A stretch of DNA of 28,930 nucleotides from DATBGS01 sp036557885 (GCA_036557885.1 DATBGS010000058.1:1-28930), one strand, 5' to 3'. Positions 1 to 8,694 are shown, counted from the stretch's first letter. Numbers and translations: made by a program. Notes: generated by a model from the letters alone, not told the origin.

Positions 1-1479
1 CAGCTGCCAAAATTTCTCACCAAAAATCCAGGGTTTGACTTGGAGCCAGAAAGGGACGGAAGCCAGAGCAGATATCCCGCGCTCGTGGATGGTCGGGGCA
101 GAGTCGCACCCGCTGCACGATAAGCGCGCCCAGTTTGACCCGCCCTGGCACGGCCCAGACCTCCTGGACCAACCGCACGATCCCACAGCTCTGGAGCCGG
201 GGTGCTTGGGCGGACAGCCAGCGCCGCGACCAGATCAACACGTTGTGGGCAAGCTGCATCAGGAGGATGACCAACATCTGCGCGGCCAGGCGCTGCTTGC
301 GGATCACGGCCAGCCCTAACCCGCGCTTGTCGCCTTTCAAATCAGCCTCCATGCCCGCCCTGCCGTCGTAGTGGTCGACGATTTCGAACATGCTGAGCGT
401 GGTGCGTGTCGTAAACAGGACCGCCTGATAGTACCCGCCCGCGTGGTCCTTCGAGGGCGTGCGCACCGCGTATTGGGCCAGCGGACGTGCGAAGGGGACT
501 GGTTCGGGGACCAGGGCCACCTCGCGTCCCGGGCGGGAGGTGGGCTGCCACGCGGTGATCCCTTTGACGAGCTTCCGGACCCGGCTCGTCGACTTGAATT
601 TGCCGGTCACCTGATAGCCTCGAGAAAGGAGCCACTCGATGATCGGGGTGCTGCCCCAGCCGCTATCCAGCCGAATCTCCACCTGTGCCCGCCTGGCCTG
701 GACACGCTCGTCTTCGCCCTCCAGCCCCAAGAGGTGTTCGGCTTGGATGAGCGCTTCCTGCAAGACGGACAAGCTCTCGGCGGTGCGGCCAGGCACGACG
801 GTCTCCCAGACCGTTTCCTGATACTGGGCGGCGCGCACGCGCACCAGCTTGCGCCCGGTCTTCGAGCGGCAGCGGCCCATGTAGCCGCGCGTGGAGCCTT
901 CCGCCTGGCGGCTGGCGGGCAAAGGGGACAGATCCACATCCAGGACAAGCAGGTCGTGGGTCAGGTCATGACGATGCGCCTGGCTGAAGGAGCGGAAGGT
1001 CTCAGCCAGGGCCGCTTGGAGGGCGTGCACATCGGCGGGGGTGGCCGCATTCAAGGTGGCGGCGATGACGGACTGGTCGGCACAGCCTGGTAAGCCAAAG
1101 GCGGTGCAAAGCGCGGGATCCACCCCAACCGTCGTGTTCGTGTGCGAGACGGCTTTGGCTCCGGCCAAGAGCGCCACGAAGAACATCTCCAGCTTCTGGA
1201 CTGGGGTGTACTTGAGCGTTTTCTGGTTGATCTGCATACGGGTCTCCAGTGGCTGGAAAAAGCCGATGCGGCGCAAATACGTGCCCAACAGACACAAACT
1301 GGCATGGGAGCTGTCGTACCAGACACGGGCGGGAGTAGCGATGGTATGCTGTGACATGGGATACCTCCTCGAACAGAGCGGAGCGATCATTCTTTTCTGT
1401 TCGATGGTATCTCTTCCTTTCAGAGCTGGTCAGGGTCAAAGTTACTCCCCCGCCTTTTGGTGAGAAATTTTGGCAGCTG
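1..1479 (-). mobile_element. Complete IS4-superfamily-like insertion sequence with 25-bp perfect inverted ends
   Basis: The first 25 bases of the window are the exact reverse complement of 1455-1479, and the transposase gene fills the space between. The outermost bases are the palindrome CAGCTG, followed by CCAAAATTTCTCACC. The element sits inside a GH3 glycosidase gene that resumes at 1480. Because the window begins at the left end, the target-site duplication cannot be checked, and the true tip may lie inside the CAGCTG palindrome. The transposase reads opposite to the interrupted gene, and its stop codon lies within the left inverted repeat. Confidence 0.88.
17..1357 (-). CDS. DDE transposase, IS4 superfamily-like (about 446 aa)
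   Basis: The product catalyses transposition of the element at 1-1479. The third catalytic region carries the IS4-type signature Y-x2-R-x3-E-x6-K (YDGRAGMEADLKGDK). Candidate first and second aspartates are in the motifs LVLDVDLSP and RLDSGWGS. It is followed by a helical, hydrophobic stretch (QMLVILLMQLAHNVLIW) usual for this fold. I prefer the ATG at 1357 because GAGGAGG lies about six bases upstream; a longer frame to 1390 has no such site. The TGA stop lies at 17-19, inside the left terminal repeat. No frameshift or internal stop is visible, so the gene may be active. The exact IS family (IS1380, IS4 or a relative) is not fixed by what I can see. Confidence 0.88.
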   Translation of the reverse strand: MSQHTIATPARVWYDSSHASLCLLGTYLRRIGFFQPLETRMQINQKTLKYTPVQKLEMFFVALLAGAKAVSHTNTTVGVDPALCTAFGLPGCADQSVIAATLNAATPADVHALQAALAETFRSFSQAHRHDLTHDLLVLDVDLSPLPASRQAEGSTRGYMGRCRSKTGRKLVRVRAAQYQETVWETVVPGRTAESLSVLQEALIQAEHLLGLEGEDERVQARRAQVEIRLDSGWGSTPIIEWLLSRGYQVTGKFKSTSRVRKLVKGITAWQPTSRPGREVALVPEPVPFARPLAQYAVRTPSKDHAGGYYQAVLFTTRTTLSMFEIVDHYDGRAGMEADLKGDKRGLGLAVIRKQRLAAQMLVILLMQLAHNVLIWSRRWLSAQAPRLQSCGIVRLVQEVWAVPGRVKLGALIVQRVRLCPDHPRARDICSGFRPFLAPSQTLDFW

Positions 1480-2508
1480 ATCGACAACTGGACACACCAG
1501 ATCCCCGGTCGAGATTATTTTGGGAGGGGCAGTACAGAGGTCCAGGCAAGTATCCACCTGGAGGCGGGGCGCGCCTATCTGCTCAGCCTCGATTTTGCTA
1601 AGAACGCGCAAATTCCGGTGGCAGCCGTGCGGCTCGGATGCCTTCCCCCCGTTCCAGCCGACAGCATCGAGCGGGCGGCACGACTGGCGGCGGCCTCAGA
1701 TGTGGCGATTGTCTGCGCGGGCTTTGGGGGCGACTGGCAGAGCGAAGGCTTTGACCGGTCAGATATGGAACTGCCAGGACAGCAGAACGCCCTGATCGAG
1801 CAAGTGGCGGCGGCCAATCCGCGTACCATTGTCGTTCTTAACACTGGCTCCCCCATCAGTATGCCCTGGCTCAAGCAGGTGGCAGCAGTCCTCGAAGCCT
1901 GGTATCCTGGTCAGGAGTGTGGCCATGCGATTGCCGACGTCCTCTTTGGGGATGTGGTGCCCTCCGGCAAACTCCCCCAGACCTTCCCGGCGCGCCTGGA
2001 GGATACCCCGGCCTACCTCAACTTTCCCGGCGAAAACGGCAAGGTCTACTATGGCGAAGGGCTATACGTGGGCTATCGCCACTTCGACAAGAAACGCATC
2101 GCGCCCCTGTTCCCCTTTGGTTTTGGCCTTTCCTACACGACCTTCAGCTATAGTCCACTGTGGCTAAGCGCCCAACAGATCACTGCAAACGAGACGTTGC
2201 AGGTTGCAGTGGATGTCACCAACACGGGGCTGCGCGCGGGCAAAGAAATCGTCCAGTTGTACGTGCGAGACACCCAGTCGCGGCTGGAACGCCCGGAGAA
2301 AGAACTGAAAGCCTTTGCGAAAGTGCAGCTTGAACCTGGGGAGCGCAAGACCGTGACGCTCACCATTGGGTGCGAAGCCCTGGCCTACTACGATGATCTG
2401 GCGCGTGCCTGGGTGGCTGAAGCGGGAACATTTGAAGTGCTGGTTGGCGCGTCGTCACAGGACATCCGAGCAACAGCAATATTTGTTCTAACCGACGCAA
2501 GCCACTGA
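1480..2508 (+). pseudogene. 3' part of a GH3 family beta-glucosidase, split by the IS
   Basis: This is the C-terminal half of a glycoside hydrolase family 3 enzyme, which removes terminal beta-linked sugars. It begins in what looks like the PA14-like insert (IDNWTHQIPGRDYF). It continues with the GH3 C-terminal alpha/beta sandwich (SDVAIVCAGFGGDWQSEGFDR, where the Glu of SEGFDR is in the position of the usual acid/base, then LEAWYPGQECGHAIADVLFG). It ends with the fibronectin-III-like domain (VTNTGLRAGKEIVQLYVRD). The N-terminal TIM barrel with the nucleophilic aspartate is missing; it should lie left of the window, beyond the IS. The frame stays open back into the IS to a GTG at 1351, so a fusion with about 43 IS-encoded residues is possible. 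Without the barrel it could not be catalytic. Confidence 0.87.
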
Positions 2509-2687
2509 CCAAAAGAGTGGGTGCAGCCTCGCGCAGTGCCCACTTAAAGAGTCGGCTGCTCGGTTTAGTAGGAGATTTCATTGCCACCGATAAACGGATT
2601 ATCAACCGTGCCGTGCGTAGGGTGGTCAATGAAAGCCTTCTTGCTTCTCGATCTGAGGTTGTTTGCCATAGAAGGGCTTGGCAAGCT

Positions 2688-3659
2688 ATGAGATACAAAC
2701 GTCTGCCACAGACTGACCTCTCTCCCTCACTCCTCGCTCTGGGGACTGGCTCGTTTGGAACCGATATAGACTCCTCCACCGCTTTTCACTTCTTGGACAC
2801 CTTTTTCGAGCACGGGGGCACGTTCATTGATACCGCACATGTCTACGGTGCCTGGGTTCCCGGTGGCCTGGGCTTGAGTGAACGACTCATTGGGCACTGG
2901 CTGAAAATTCGAAACATCCGAGAACACATCATCGTGAGTACGAAGGGCGCCCATCCTTTGCTCTCGTCCATGCATATCCCCAGGCTCTCCCCACAGGAGA
3001 TCAGGTCTGACCTTGAGGAGAGTCTCTGCTGTTTGCAAACAGACATGATTGATCTCTATTGGCTCCATCGGGATGACCAAACGCAACCCGTTGCAGCGCT
3101 TCTGCAAACATTAGAGGAGCAAGTAAGAAAAGGGAAGATCCGCTATTTCGGCTGTTCGAACTGGCAGGTGCAGCGGCTGGAAGAAGCCAGACAATATGCA
3201 ACCGCTCATCGTATTACGGGGTTCGTCGGAAATCAGGTGATGTGGAGTTTGGCGGTTCCGAATCTGGAGGCTCTGGAAGATCCCACAATGGTAGTGATGG
3301 ACACGCAAATGCTCGAGTTTCATCGAAATACGGGCCTGACCATCCTCGCCTACAGTGCACAGGCGCACGGTTTTTTTGCCAAAGCAAGCAGCAATCCTGA
3401 AGCTCTTCCTGCACCCCTGCGAAAACTGTATTGGAACGCAGAAAACAGAGCGCGATTGCATCGGCTGCAAGTGGTAGCGCAGGAAGCGTCGTTGCCGCTC
3501 TCGGCCATAGCGCTAGCCTACCTGACGAACCAGCCTCTTGCCACATTTCCGATCTTCGGATGTACGACAGGAGATCAACTGCTTAAAAACATGGAAGCTG
3601 GCGACGTTGAACTTAACGCTGAGACTCTGCGGTATCTGGAAACGGGCGAAAAGAAATAG
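2688..3659 (+). CDS. Aldo/keto reductase
   Basis: An NAD(P)H-dependent oxidoreductase of the AKR superfamily, about 323 aa, the usual size. The catalytic tetrad is visible: Asp48 and Tyr53 (FIDTAHVYG), Lys86 (VSTKGAHP) and His127 (YWLHRDD). The start at 2688 gives the canonical N-terminus (MRYKRLPQTDLSPSLLALGTG); the open frame extends to 2517, but that extension matches nothing in the family. A weak AGAAGG lies upstream. It is on the same strand as, and between, the GH3 fragment and a LacI-type regulator, which suggests a sugar or sugar-acid substrate. The short gap 2509-2687 holds no other recognisable gene. Confidence 0.9.
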   Translation: MRYKRLPQTDLSPSLLALGTGSFGTDIDSSTAFHFLDTFFEHGGTFIDTAHVYGAWVPGGLGLSERLIGHWLKIRNIREHIIVSTKGAHPLLSSMHIPRLSPQEIRSDLEESLCCLQTDMIDLYWLHRDDQTQPVAALLQTLEEQVRKGKIRYFGCSNWQVQRLEEARQYATAHRITGFVGNQVMWSLAVPNLEALEDPTMVVMDTQMLEFHRNTGLTILAYSAQAHGFFAKASSNPEALPAPLRKLYWNAENRARLHRLQVVAQEASLPLSAIALAYLTNQPLATFPIFGCTTGDQLLKNMEAGDVELNAETLRYLETGEKK

Positions 3660-3696
3660 GCGCTCATTGGTGGAAGAACGAGGGCATCACTCGCTT

Positions 3697-4710
3697 ATGG
3701 CTGATATTCGGCGCGTCGCTGAACTGGCAAGCGTTTCCCTGGGAACGGTTTCCAATGTCCTCAACCGTCCCCATCTGGTATCAGAACAGACGCGCCGCAG
3801 GGTGGAGCAAGCGATTGCCGAAACCGGCTTTGTGCGCAATGGCTCCGCGCGGCAGCTCCGCGCCGGGCACAGCCCGCTCATCGGTCTCATGGTGCAAGAT
3901 GTGGCCAACCCCTTCTTTACCGAGGTGGCGCGGGGTGTCGAGGATGCGGCCAACGCCGCCGGGTCCATTGTGGTGTTGTGCAACTCCGATGACTCTGTCA
4001 CCAAAGAGCAGCGCTATCTGCAAGCCCTGGAGGAACAACGAGTCCAGGGTATACTCATTACGCCTGTCAGCGGTGAAACATCGGTGCAGCGCATGCGCCG
4101 TCATGGGATGACCGTGGTGTTTTTGGATCATCCCAGCCGCTCCCCTGACCTCTGCTCTGTCGCTGTAGACGATGTGCTCGGCGGAGACCTGGCGGCCATG
4201 CATCTCTTTGCGCAGGGCCACCATCGTATCGGCTTTATTCACGGCCCCGCGACCATCCGGCAAATTGCCGAGCGCCAGCGTGGAGTGCTGCGTGCGGTCA
4301 AGCGCTTTGGCCTGGACCCACAAACGGCGCTCCTCAATATCACCGTGTCTGGACAAAATACCTTAGAGGGTGAGGCGAGCGTCGAAGCGCTCCTGGCCAG
4401 CGAGCCCCTCCCTGCCGCCGTCTTTTGCGCCAACGACCTGCTGGCGCTGGGCTTGATGCGCGGGCTGTCGAAGCAAGGTATCCACGTCCCTCAGGACATA
4501 GCCGTTGTCGGCTATGACGATGTCGATTTTGCCAATGTGCTTTCGCCTCCCCTGACGACCATTCGCCAGCCCAAATATGAGCTGGGGTACAAAGCGGCGC
4601 AATTGCTCTTGGAAGAAACTCAGCATCCTGAGCACCATACACATGATCAGGTGTTATTCCGGCCAGAACTCCTGGTGCGCGAATCCAGCCTATTCCAGCG
4701 GAGCTCCTGA
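3697..4710 (+). CDS. LacI-family transcriptional regulator
   Basis: A DNA-binding regulator of about 337 aa. The N-terminal LacI helix-turn-helix (residues 2-22, IRRVAELASVSLGTVSNVLN) is followed by the hinge (near 47-57). The remainder is a periplasmic-binding-protein-like effector domain (IGLMVQDVANPFFTEVARGVEDAA through VVGYDDVDFANVLSPPLTTIRQP). The ATG at 3697 begins right at the HTH; an in-frame GTG at 3670 is an alternative and would leave only about 10 bases after the upstream reductase stop. The context suggests it controls the adjacent GH3/reductase genes in response to a sugar. I did not find a convincing operator palindrome. Confidence 0.93.
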   Translation: MADIRRVAELASVSLGTVSNVLNRPHLVSEQTRRRVEQAIAETGFVRNGSARQLRAGHSPLIGLMVQDVANPFFTEVARGVEDAANAAGSIVVLCNSDDSVTKEQRYLQALEEQRVQGILITPVSGETSVQRMRRHGMTVVFLDHPSRSPDLCSVAVDDVLGGDLAAMHLFAQGHHRIGFIHGPATIRQIAERQRGVLRAVKRFGLDPQTALLNITVSGQNTLEGEASVEALLASEPLPAAVFCANDLLALGLMRGLSKQGIHVPQDIAVVGYDDVDFANVLSPPLTTIRQPKYELGYKAAQLLLEETQHPEHHTHDQVLFRPELLVRESSLFQRSS

Positions 4711-5096
4711 TGAGAGCGTTTGGTCTCCTGCCATGATCATCTGCTGGAGAGAGCAGTTAACAAAGGCAAGATGCCGAAATTGGCATTTAGGGAGGAGTGG
4801 AACAGACTTTCCCCAGAGCCCTGGTGCCCCCGCGAAAACGGTGAAAATGCAGAAAGTGTGAACCGAAATTATCACAGCTCCATTCAAAAAACGCAGCGTT
4901 CTGCTGAGCAGGGACGCTTTCTCATGCCTGTGGTGGCTACTGATATCATCCGTTCGCAAAACGGAAGTGTGATTGCGATGTCGCTTGAAATAGGGTAGCC
5001 AGATCGCCAAAGTGACAGCCCAAGTTCCCGGTTGAGCGAACAGATGGTGGGAAGCAAAAATGCACGTCAATTTTGCTGCTTTGTTGGTGTACTCAC
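4711..5096. other. Non-coding stretch downstream of the LacI gene
   Basis: No gene is supported here. The only structure I see is a MITE-like arm at 4927-4952 (CCTGTGGTGGCTAC, then TCATCCG), with a weak opposite-facing partner near 4986-5005 (GGGTAGCCAGATCG). Transcription from the LacI gene would run into it, and no obvious rho-independent terminator follows 4710. Confidence 0.4.
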
Positions 5097-5380
5097 GAGC
5101 GGGACCGAAGGGGTCGAATCCTCGATCACGAGCCACACCTGGTGCCACCTAGGTTGAGGCCATCCAAGTGGGACAGCGGAGGACGAGAGCTGAATCCGCG
5201 ATAATTGGTGATCAACGTGCGGGGCCTGGTGGTATCTGGGCTTAGGCAAGCTAGCGGCGGAACCGACGGGCATGAACACCGCGACCAGATAAAGAGCTGT
5301 TACAAGCAGGCTATTGCATTGGCGCCGCTCTCACCTGGTGCTCGTGCTATTCATTCTATCACTTCTGTTCAGCTTTTGCT
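5097..5380 (+). repeat. Full-length copy R1 of a ~285-bp intergenic repeat (candidate structured RNA)
   Basis: It shares ordered blocks with 19772-20056 and, for its 3' half, with 14643-14796. Blocks: CCGAAGGGGTCGAATCC (from 5104), CATCCAAGTGGGACAGC (5161-5177), TGAATCCGCGAT (5191), AACCGACGGGCATGAAC (5261-5277), TGTTACAAG (5298-5306) and CAGCTTTTGCT (5370-5380). GAATCC followed by CGAT occurs twice inside the repeat, 76 bases apart, as it also does in the 19772 copy. TATCTGG (5233-5239) can pair with CCAGATA (5285-5291). The sequence upstream of 5097 is not shared with the other copy, so the 5' edge is sharp. No conserved protein frame is evident. Confidence 0.75.
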
Positions 5381-5467
5381 TGCGCTACTGCTTTGCCCCC
5401 TTCTTCTCCTGTGAACAGGACGAACGTGTGCTCCTGTTGCCTGTTCCCCCTCTCTTGAAGGATAGTT

Positions 5468-5557
5468 GAGGTGGCTACTTTTCTCATCCGTTCGGGAAAT
5501 GGGAGATTGTGCCATGAATTTGGCAATGTGCGGCCAGATGGTGTAAATAGCCAGCTC
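5468..5557. repeat. MITE-like imperfect inverted repeat
   Basis: The left arm, GAGGTGGCTACTTTTCTCATC (5468-5488), faces a degenerate right arm at 5534-5557 that reads GAGCTGGCTATTTACACCATC on the opposite strand. The arm is the same as in the elements at 8545-8638, 14321-14420 and 20157-20253, and the size (about 90 bp) is similar. It directly abuts the helical-repeat protein fragment that follows. Confidence 0.5.
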
Positions 5558-5559
5558 GG

Positions 5560-5724
5560 GTGTCTCGTGCTGAGGTACTGGGAAAGCTGGCGCCGCTGCT
5601 GCCAGAGGGGCAACGCCAGTCAGTGCTGGAGGAAGCACTGAAGGCCGCACAAGCCATCAAGCGTGGGTGGTTCCGGGCCGAGGTGCTGGGAGAGCTGGCA
5701 CCACTGCCGCCAAAGGCACTGTTG
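5560..5724 (+). pseudogene. Fragment of a helical tandem-repeat protein
   Basis: The frame beginning with GTG at 5560 encodes two imperfect copies of a unit: RAEVLGKLAPLLPEGQRQ, then, after EALKAAQAIKRGW, FRAEVLGELAPLPPK. This alpha-helical unit resembles repeats found in long scaffold regions of NACHT/NB-ARC-like and related proteins in Chloroflexota and cyanobacteria (family knowledge, not checked). After about residue 55 the frame loses all similarity and becomes Cys/Leu-rich nonsense. Nothing upstream continues it. I read it as a stranded piece of a larger gene, not a functional small protein. Confidence 0.5.
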
Positions 5725-5980
5725 TGTATGATTTACCTCACATTATGCCCACTTTGCTTGATTGCTAGTAGGACCTGTGCTGGCTACTTTCGCTGTCTGC
5801 CCAGAAAAAGAGTGCTCATCACGCGCTTCTTCGTTTGCTTTGCTTGCAAAAGCGTCTGCAAGCACGGTAGAATCAGACACCATCAGCCAACTCTTCTGGG
5901 CACCTTCATCCTCTTCACCAAGGAGTTCTGTCTCTGTGTCAGGTCTCTTCGCCTCACTCATGCGTCCATTCCACCACTGT

Positions 5981-7051
5981 ATGGGTAGATTCCGGCAACG
6001 TTTAAGGCACTGGACGCGGCCTTCGAGTCACTCCGTCCTGGCCGGCGCCATGAGCGATCTGACCCGCACCCGTTCGGAACTCATCGCTGAGAACGCCCTG
6101 CTCCGTCAACAACTCCCCATTCTCCGCCGTCAGGTGAAGCGCCCAGTTTGTGCCAAGACCGATCGGCTGCTCCTGGTCATCCTTGCACGGGCTGCCCGCA
6201 GTTGGAAACAGGCGCTCTTGATTGTCCAGCCTGACACCCTCCTGAGATGGCATCGCCACCTGTTCCGCTGGTTCTGGCGGCAGCGCTCCAGGACAGCTTC
6301 CAGGAAGCCTAAACTTGCGGCAGAGACGATCCGGTTGATTGAGACCATGGCCCGCGACAATCACTTGTGGGGTGCGGAACGCATTCGTGGGGAACTGCTC
6401 AAGCTGGGCATCCACGTGTCCAAACGCACGGTTCAAAAGTATATGCGAACGCCTCACGCTCGTCCTTCCTCGCAGACCTGGGCCACGTTCCTTCATAACC
6501 ACGCCCAAGACATCTGGGCATGCGATTTCTTACCGGTGACCGATCTCTTCTTCCGCTCGCTCTTTGCCTTCTTCATCATCGAACTACAGAGCAGGAAAAT
6601 TCTCCATGTTGGGGTGACACGCCATCCGAGCGATGCGTGGGTGGCGCAACAGCTGCGGGAAGCCACGCCCTTTGGGCAGGGGCCTCGGTTCTTGATTTGT
6701 GACCATGATAGCAAGTTTGGTCCCCTTTTCGAGCGCCTGGCGAGTGGGACCGGGATTAAGCTGCTACGAACACCGATCCGCGCTCCGCGGGCTAACGCCT
6801 ACTGTGAACGCTTCTTGGGGAGCGTGCGCCGCGAGTGCCTGGATCACCTGCTCATCCTGCACGAGCAGCAGCTCTTCCGAGTCCTGCAGGCATACGTCAA
6901 GTACTTCAACCAGGCCCGCCCCCATCAAGGGTTGAAGCAGCAGATCCCTGATTCGGCTGACGCCACTTTCCCAGCCAAGGCCAGGGCAGGTCCGATCTTG
7001 GCCCTGCCCATTTTGGGCGGATTACATCATGATTATCGTCGCGCCGCCTGA
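5981..7051 (+). CDS. Integrase-core (IS3/IS481-like) transposase, about 356 aa
   Basis: A single-ORF DDE transposase with an rve-type catalytic core. A leading helical region (ENALLRQQLPILRRQVKRP) precedes an HTH_21-like segment (NHLWGAERIRGELLKLGIHVSKRTVQKYM). The core has the first Asp in IWACDFLPV, the second in LICDHDSKFG, and the Glu in NAYCERFLGSVRRECLDHLL. The end NQARPHQGLKQ is typical. The start is uncertain: ATGs at 5960, 5981 and 6050 are all in frame and none has a clear ribosome site; 5981 gives an N-terminus (MGRFRQRLRHWTRP) that looks family-like. I could not find matching terminal inverted repeats, so the element's ends are undefined. Confidence 0.85.
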   Translation: MGRFRQRLRHWTRPSSHSVLAGAMSDLTRTRSELIAENALLRQQLPILRRQVKRPVCAKTDRLLLVILARAARSWKQALLIVQPDTLLRWHRHLFRWFWRQRSRTASRKPKLAAETIRLIETMARDNHLWGAERIRGELLKLGIHVSKRTVQKYMRTPHARPSSQTWATFLHNHAQDIWACDFLPVTDLFFRSLFAFFIIELQSRKILHVGVTRHPSDAWVAQQLREATPFGQGPRFLICDHDSKFGPLFERLASGTGIKLLRTPIRAPRANAYCERFLGSVRRECLDHLLILHEQQLFRVLQAYVKYFNQARPHQGLKQQIPDSADATFPAKARAGPILALPILGGLHHDYRRAA

Positions 7052-7349
7052 ATGATTTCCATCTAAGGCGAGCACCCGAGCAGAAGAACAAGACGAGCAC
7101 ACTCCTGATGCTTGGATACAACCACATATGCTCAGGCGCGAGTGGGTGCTGGCTTGGCCTGTGGTCAGGAGCCAGAAAACGAACAGAGAGGAGGTCTCCT
7201 GCGCTTGGAAGGAGGATTCAATCGGTCACAGTGATTGTAGATACCCTGGTAAGCAGCATCTACCAGGCAGAGATAAACACCCTCAACACCATTGAATGCC
7301 CTGACAAACCCGTTGTTTCTCCACCGGATCTGATAAGTAGCCACCACAG
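7052..7349. other. Non-coding stretch 3' of the transposase
   Basis: Probably the 3' tail of the preceding IS followed by decayed DNA; I see no gene. A MITE-type arm in minus orientation ends it at 7323-7350 (its reverse complement contains CCTGTGGTGGCTACTTATC). A second similar arm in the same orientation lies at 7534-7563 (GACGAAAGTAGCCACCACAC). Confidence 0.4.
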
Positions 7350-7526
7350 GCCCAAGGGGAGTCGTTGCGACAGGTGGCCCGCAGCTACCAGGTGTCGTAC
7401 GAGGTCATCCGGCGCATTCTGGTGACAGCTTGGAGAACCCATGCACCGGATGACGAGGAAACGAGGGGAGAAGGAAGCCAATTCGGGGAAACTGACCGCA
7501 ACGAAAAAGAGCGCCAAAGGCCCAAC
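7350..7526 (+). pseudogene. HTH fragment of a transposase
   Basis: The frame whose codons start at 7350 reads AQGESLRQVARSYQVSYEVI, then RRILVTAWRTHAPDDEE, and stops at a TGA near 7524. The segment SLRQVARSYQVSYEVIRRIL has the pattern of the helix-turn-helix found at the N-terminus of several transposase families. It has no start codon and no catalytic domain follows, so it is a remnant. It is bracketed by the two MITE-type arms at 7323-7350 and 7534-7563. Confidence 0.45.
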
Positions 7527-7636
7527 TGTTGAGCTTATGACGAAAGTAGCCACCACACGTCCTAGCCGCCGATTGACAGCCCCTATATACTCGTCGCAAC
7601 AGTTCGATGACCAGGTAATCAAAGCTGGGAGGAGCT

Positions 7637-8533
7637 ATGAAGCACACCGACACCGTCATGAAAACGGAGCAGACGATATCACTCCCTGATGGTCGCACGC
7701 TCGGCTTTGCCGAGTACGGCAGCGTAGAGGGTCCTGTCCTCATCTATTGCCATGGCTATCCAGGCTCGCGCCTCGAGGCGGCAATCCTCTCCGCACGGGC
7801 AGCACAGGCGCATGTACGCGTCATTAGTCTTGATCGACCGGGCTTTGGGCGTTCCAGCTTCCAGGAGCGTCGCTCTTTTCTCGATTGGCCACAGGATCTT
7901 GTCGCGCTGACCGAGCGCTTGGGCATCGAGCGCTTCGCCGTGGTGGGCGTCTCTGGAGGCGCGCCCTATGCGCTTGCCTGTGCGTCTCAGCTTCCCGAGC
8001 GGCTGCTCTCCTGCGGCATCGTTTCGGGGCTCGGGCCGCGGCAGTTGGGCACCGCCGGGATGAGTCTGCAAAATCGGCTCGTCCTGTTCCTGGCCCACCG
8101 ATCTCCCTGGTTGCTCACCCCCCTTCTCAGAGCGACGGCGCGCTCGTTCCGCGACGAAGCGCGAGCCAGCAAGGCTGTGACGAAGACGATGCGACGTATG
8201 GTGAAGCCAGACCGCGAGGCCCTTCTGGCCCATGGGATGGTTGACCAACTAGCCGCCTCTGCTCGAGAGACCTATCACCAGGGAGTGCGGGGAGCCAGTT
8301 ACGAGGGCCGACTGTACGGATACGACTGGGGATTCAGGCTCGAGGGTATCACCGTCCGGCCGCTCTTCCTCTGGCATGGGGCCCGCGATACCAACGTGCC
8401 GATCGGGATGGCGCGCGCCATGGCGGGAAAGCTCGCCGGGTGCACAGCAACCTACTACCCGGAGGAGGGCCATTTCTCCACGTTGCTGAACCACCAGTCG
8501 GAGTTTTTTGCGGCCATGTTCCCGCCGACGTAA
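7637..8533 (+). CDS. Alpha/beta hydrolase
   Basis: A serine hydrolase of the alpha/beta fold, 298 aa, probably cytoplasmic. The oxyanion-hole motif is HGYPGSR (39-45), the nucleophile Ser106 is in the elbow GVSGGAP, Asp251 is in WHGARDTNVP, and His279 is in EEGHFS. A strong GGGAGGAG lies at 7627-7634, close to the ATG at 7637; an internal ATG (residue 8) is possible. The substrate is not predictable from the sequence. It is convergent with the ABC operon on the other strand, and a MITE-like inverted repeat starts 12 bases after its stop. Confidence 0.93.
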   Translation: MKHTDTVMKTEQTISLPDGRTLGFAEYGSVEGPVLIYCHGYPGSRLEAAILSARAAQAHVRVISLDRPGFGRSSFQERRSFLDWPQDLVALTERLGIERFAVVGVSGGAPYALACASQLPERLLSCGIVSGLGPRQLGTAGMSLQNRLVLFLAHRSPWLLTPLLRATARSFRDEARASKAVTKTMRRMVKPDREALLAHGMVDQLAASARETYHQGVRGASYEGRLYGYDWGFRLEGITVRPLFLWHGARDTNVPIGMARAMAGKLAGCTATYYPEEGHFSTLLNHQSEFFAAMFPPT

Positions 8534-8544
8534 GGCTGGGGGGG

Positions 8545-8638
8545 TGTGCTGGCTCCTTTCGCGCTCTGCTAGAAGCTTTCAAAGTTTCTCGTGTTCACTC
8601 TCCCAATTTCCGAACTGATGAGGAAAGGAGCCAGCACA
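8545..8638. repeat. MITE-like element with 16-bp perfect inverted arms
   Basis: TGTGCTGGCTCCTTTC at 8545-8560 is exactly complementary to 8623-8638. It lies in the gap between the convergent hydrolase and ABC ATPase genes, so a transcript from either side could fold it and it might attenuate read-through. It has no T-tract. A further right-arm-like sequence follows at 8651-8679 (GGATGGTGTAAGTTGCCACC). Confidence 0.7.
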
Positions 8639-8694
8639 GCGCTATTTTCTGCGCGGATGGTGTAAGTTGCCACCACAGGGGTGATGGCCGCCAG

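Noticed and set aside
371..1093. Long plus-strand frame (240 codons) opposite the IS transposase
   Set aside because: It is antisense to a well-supported DDE transposase, has no domain and no ribosome site; a high-GC shadow.
5762..5980. N-terminal extension of the integrase-type transposase
   Set aside because: The upstream codons give unrelated Ser-rich sequence with no family similarity; a later ATG fits better.
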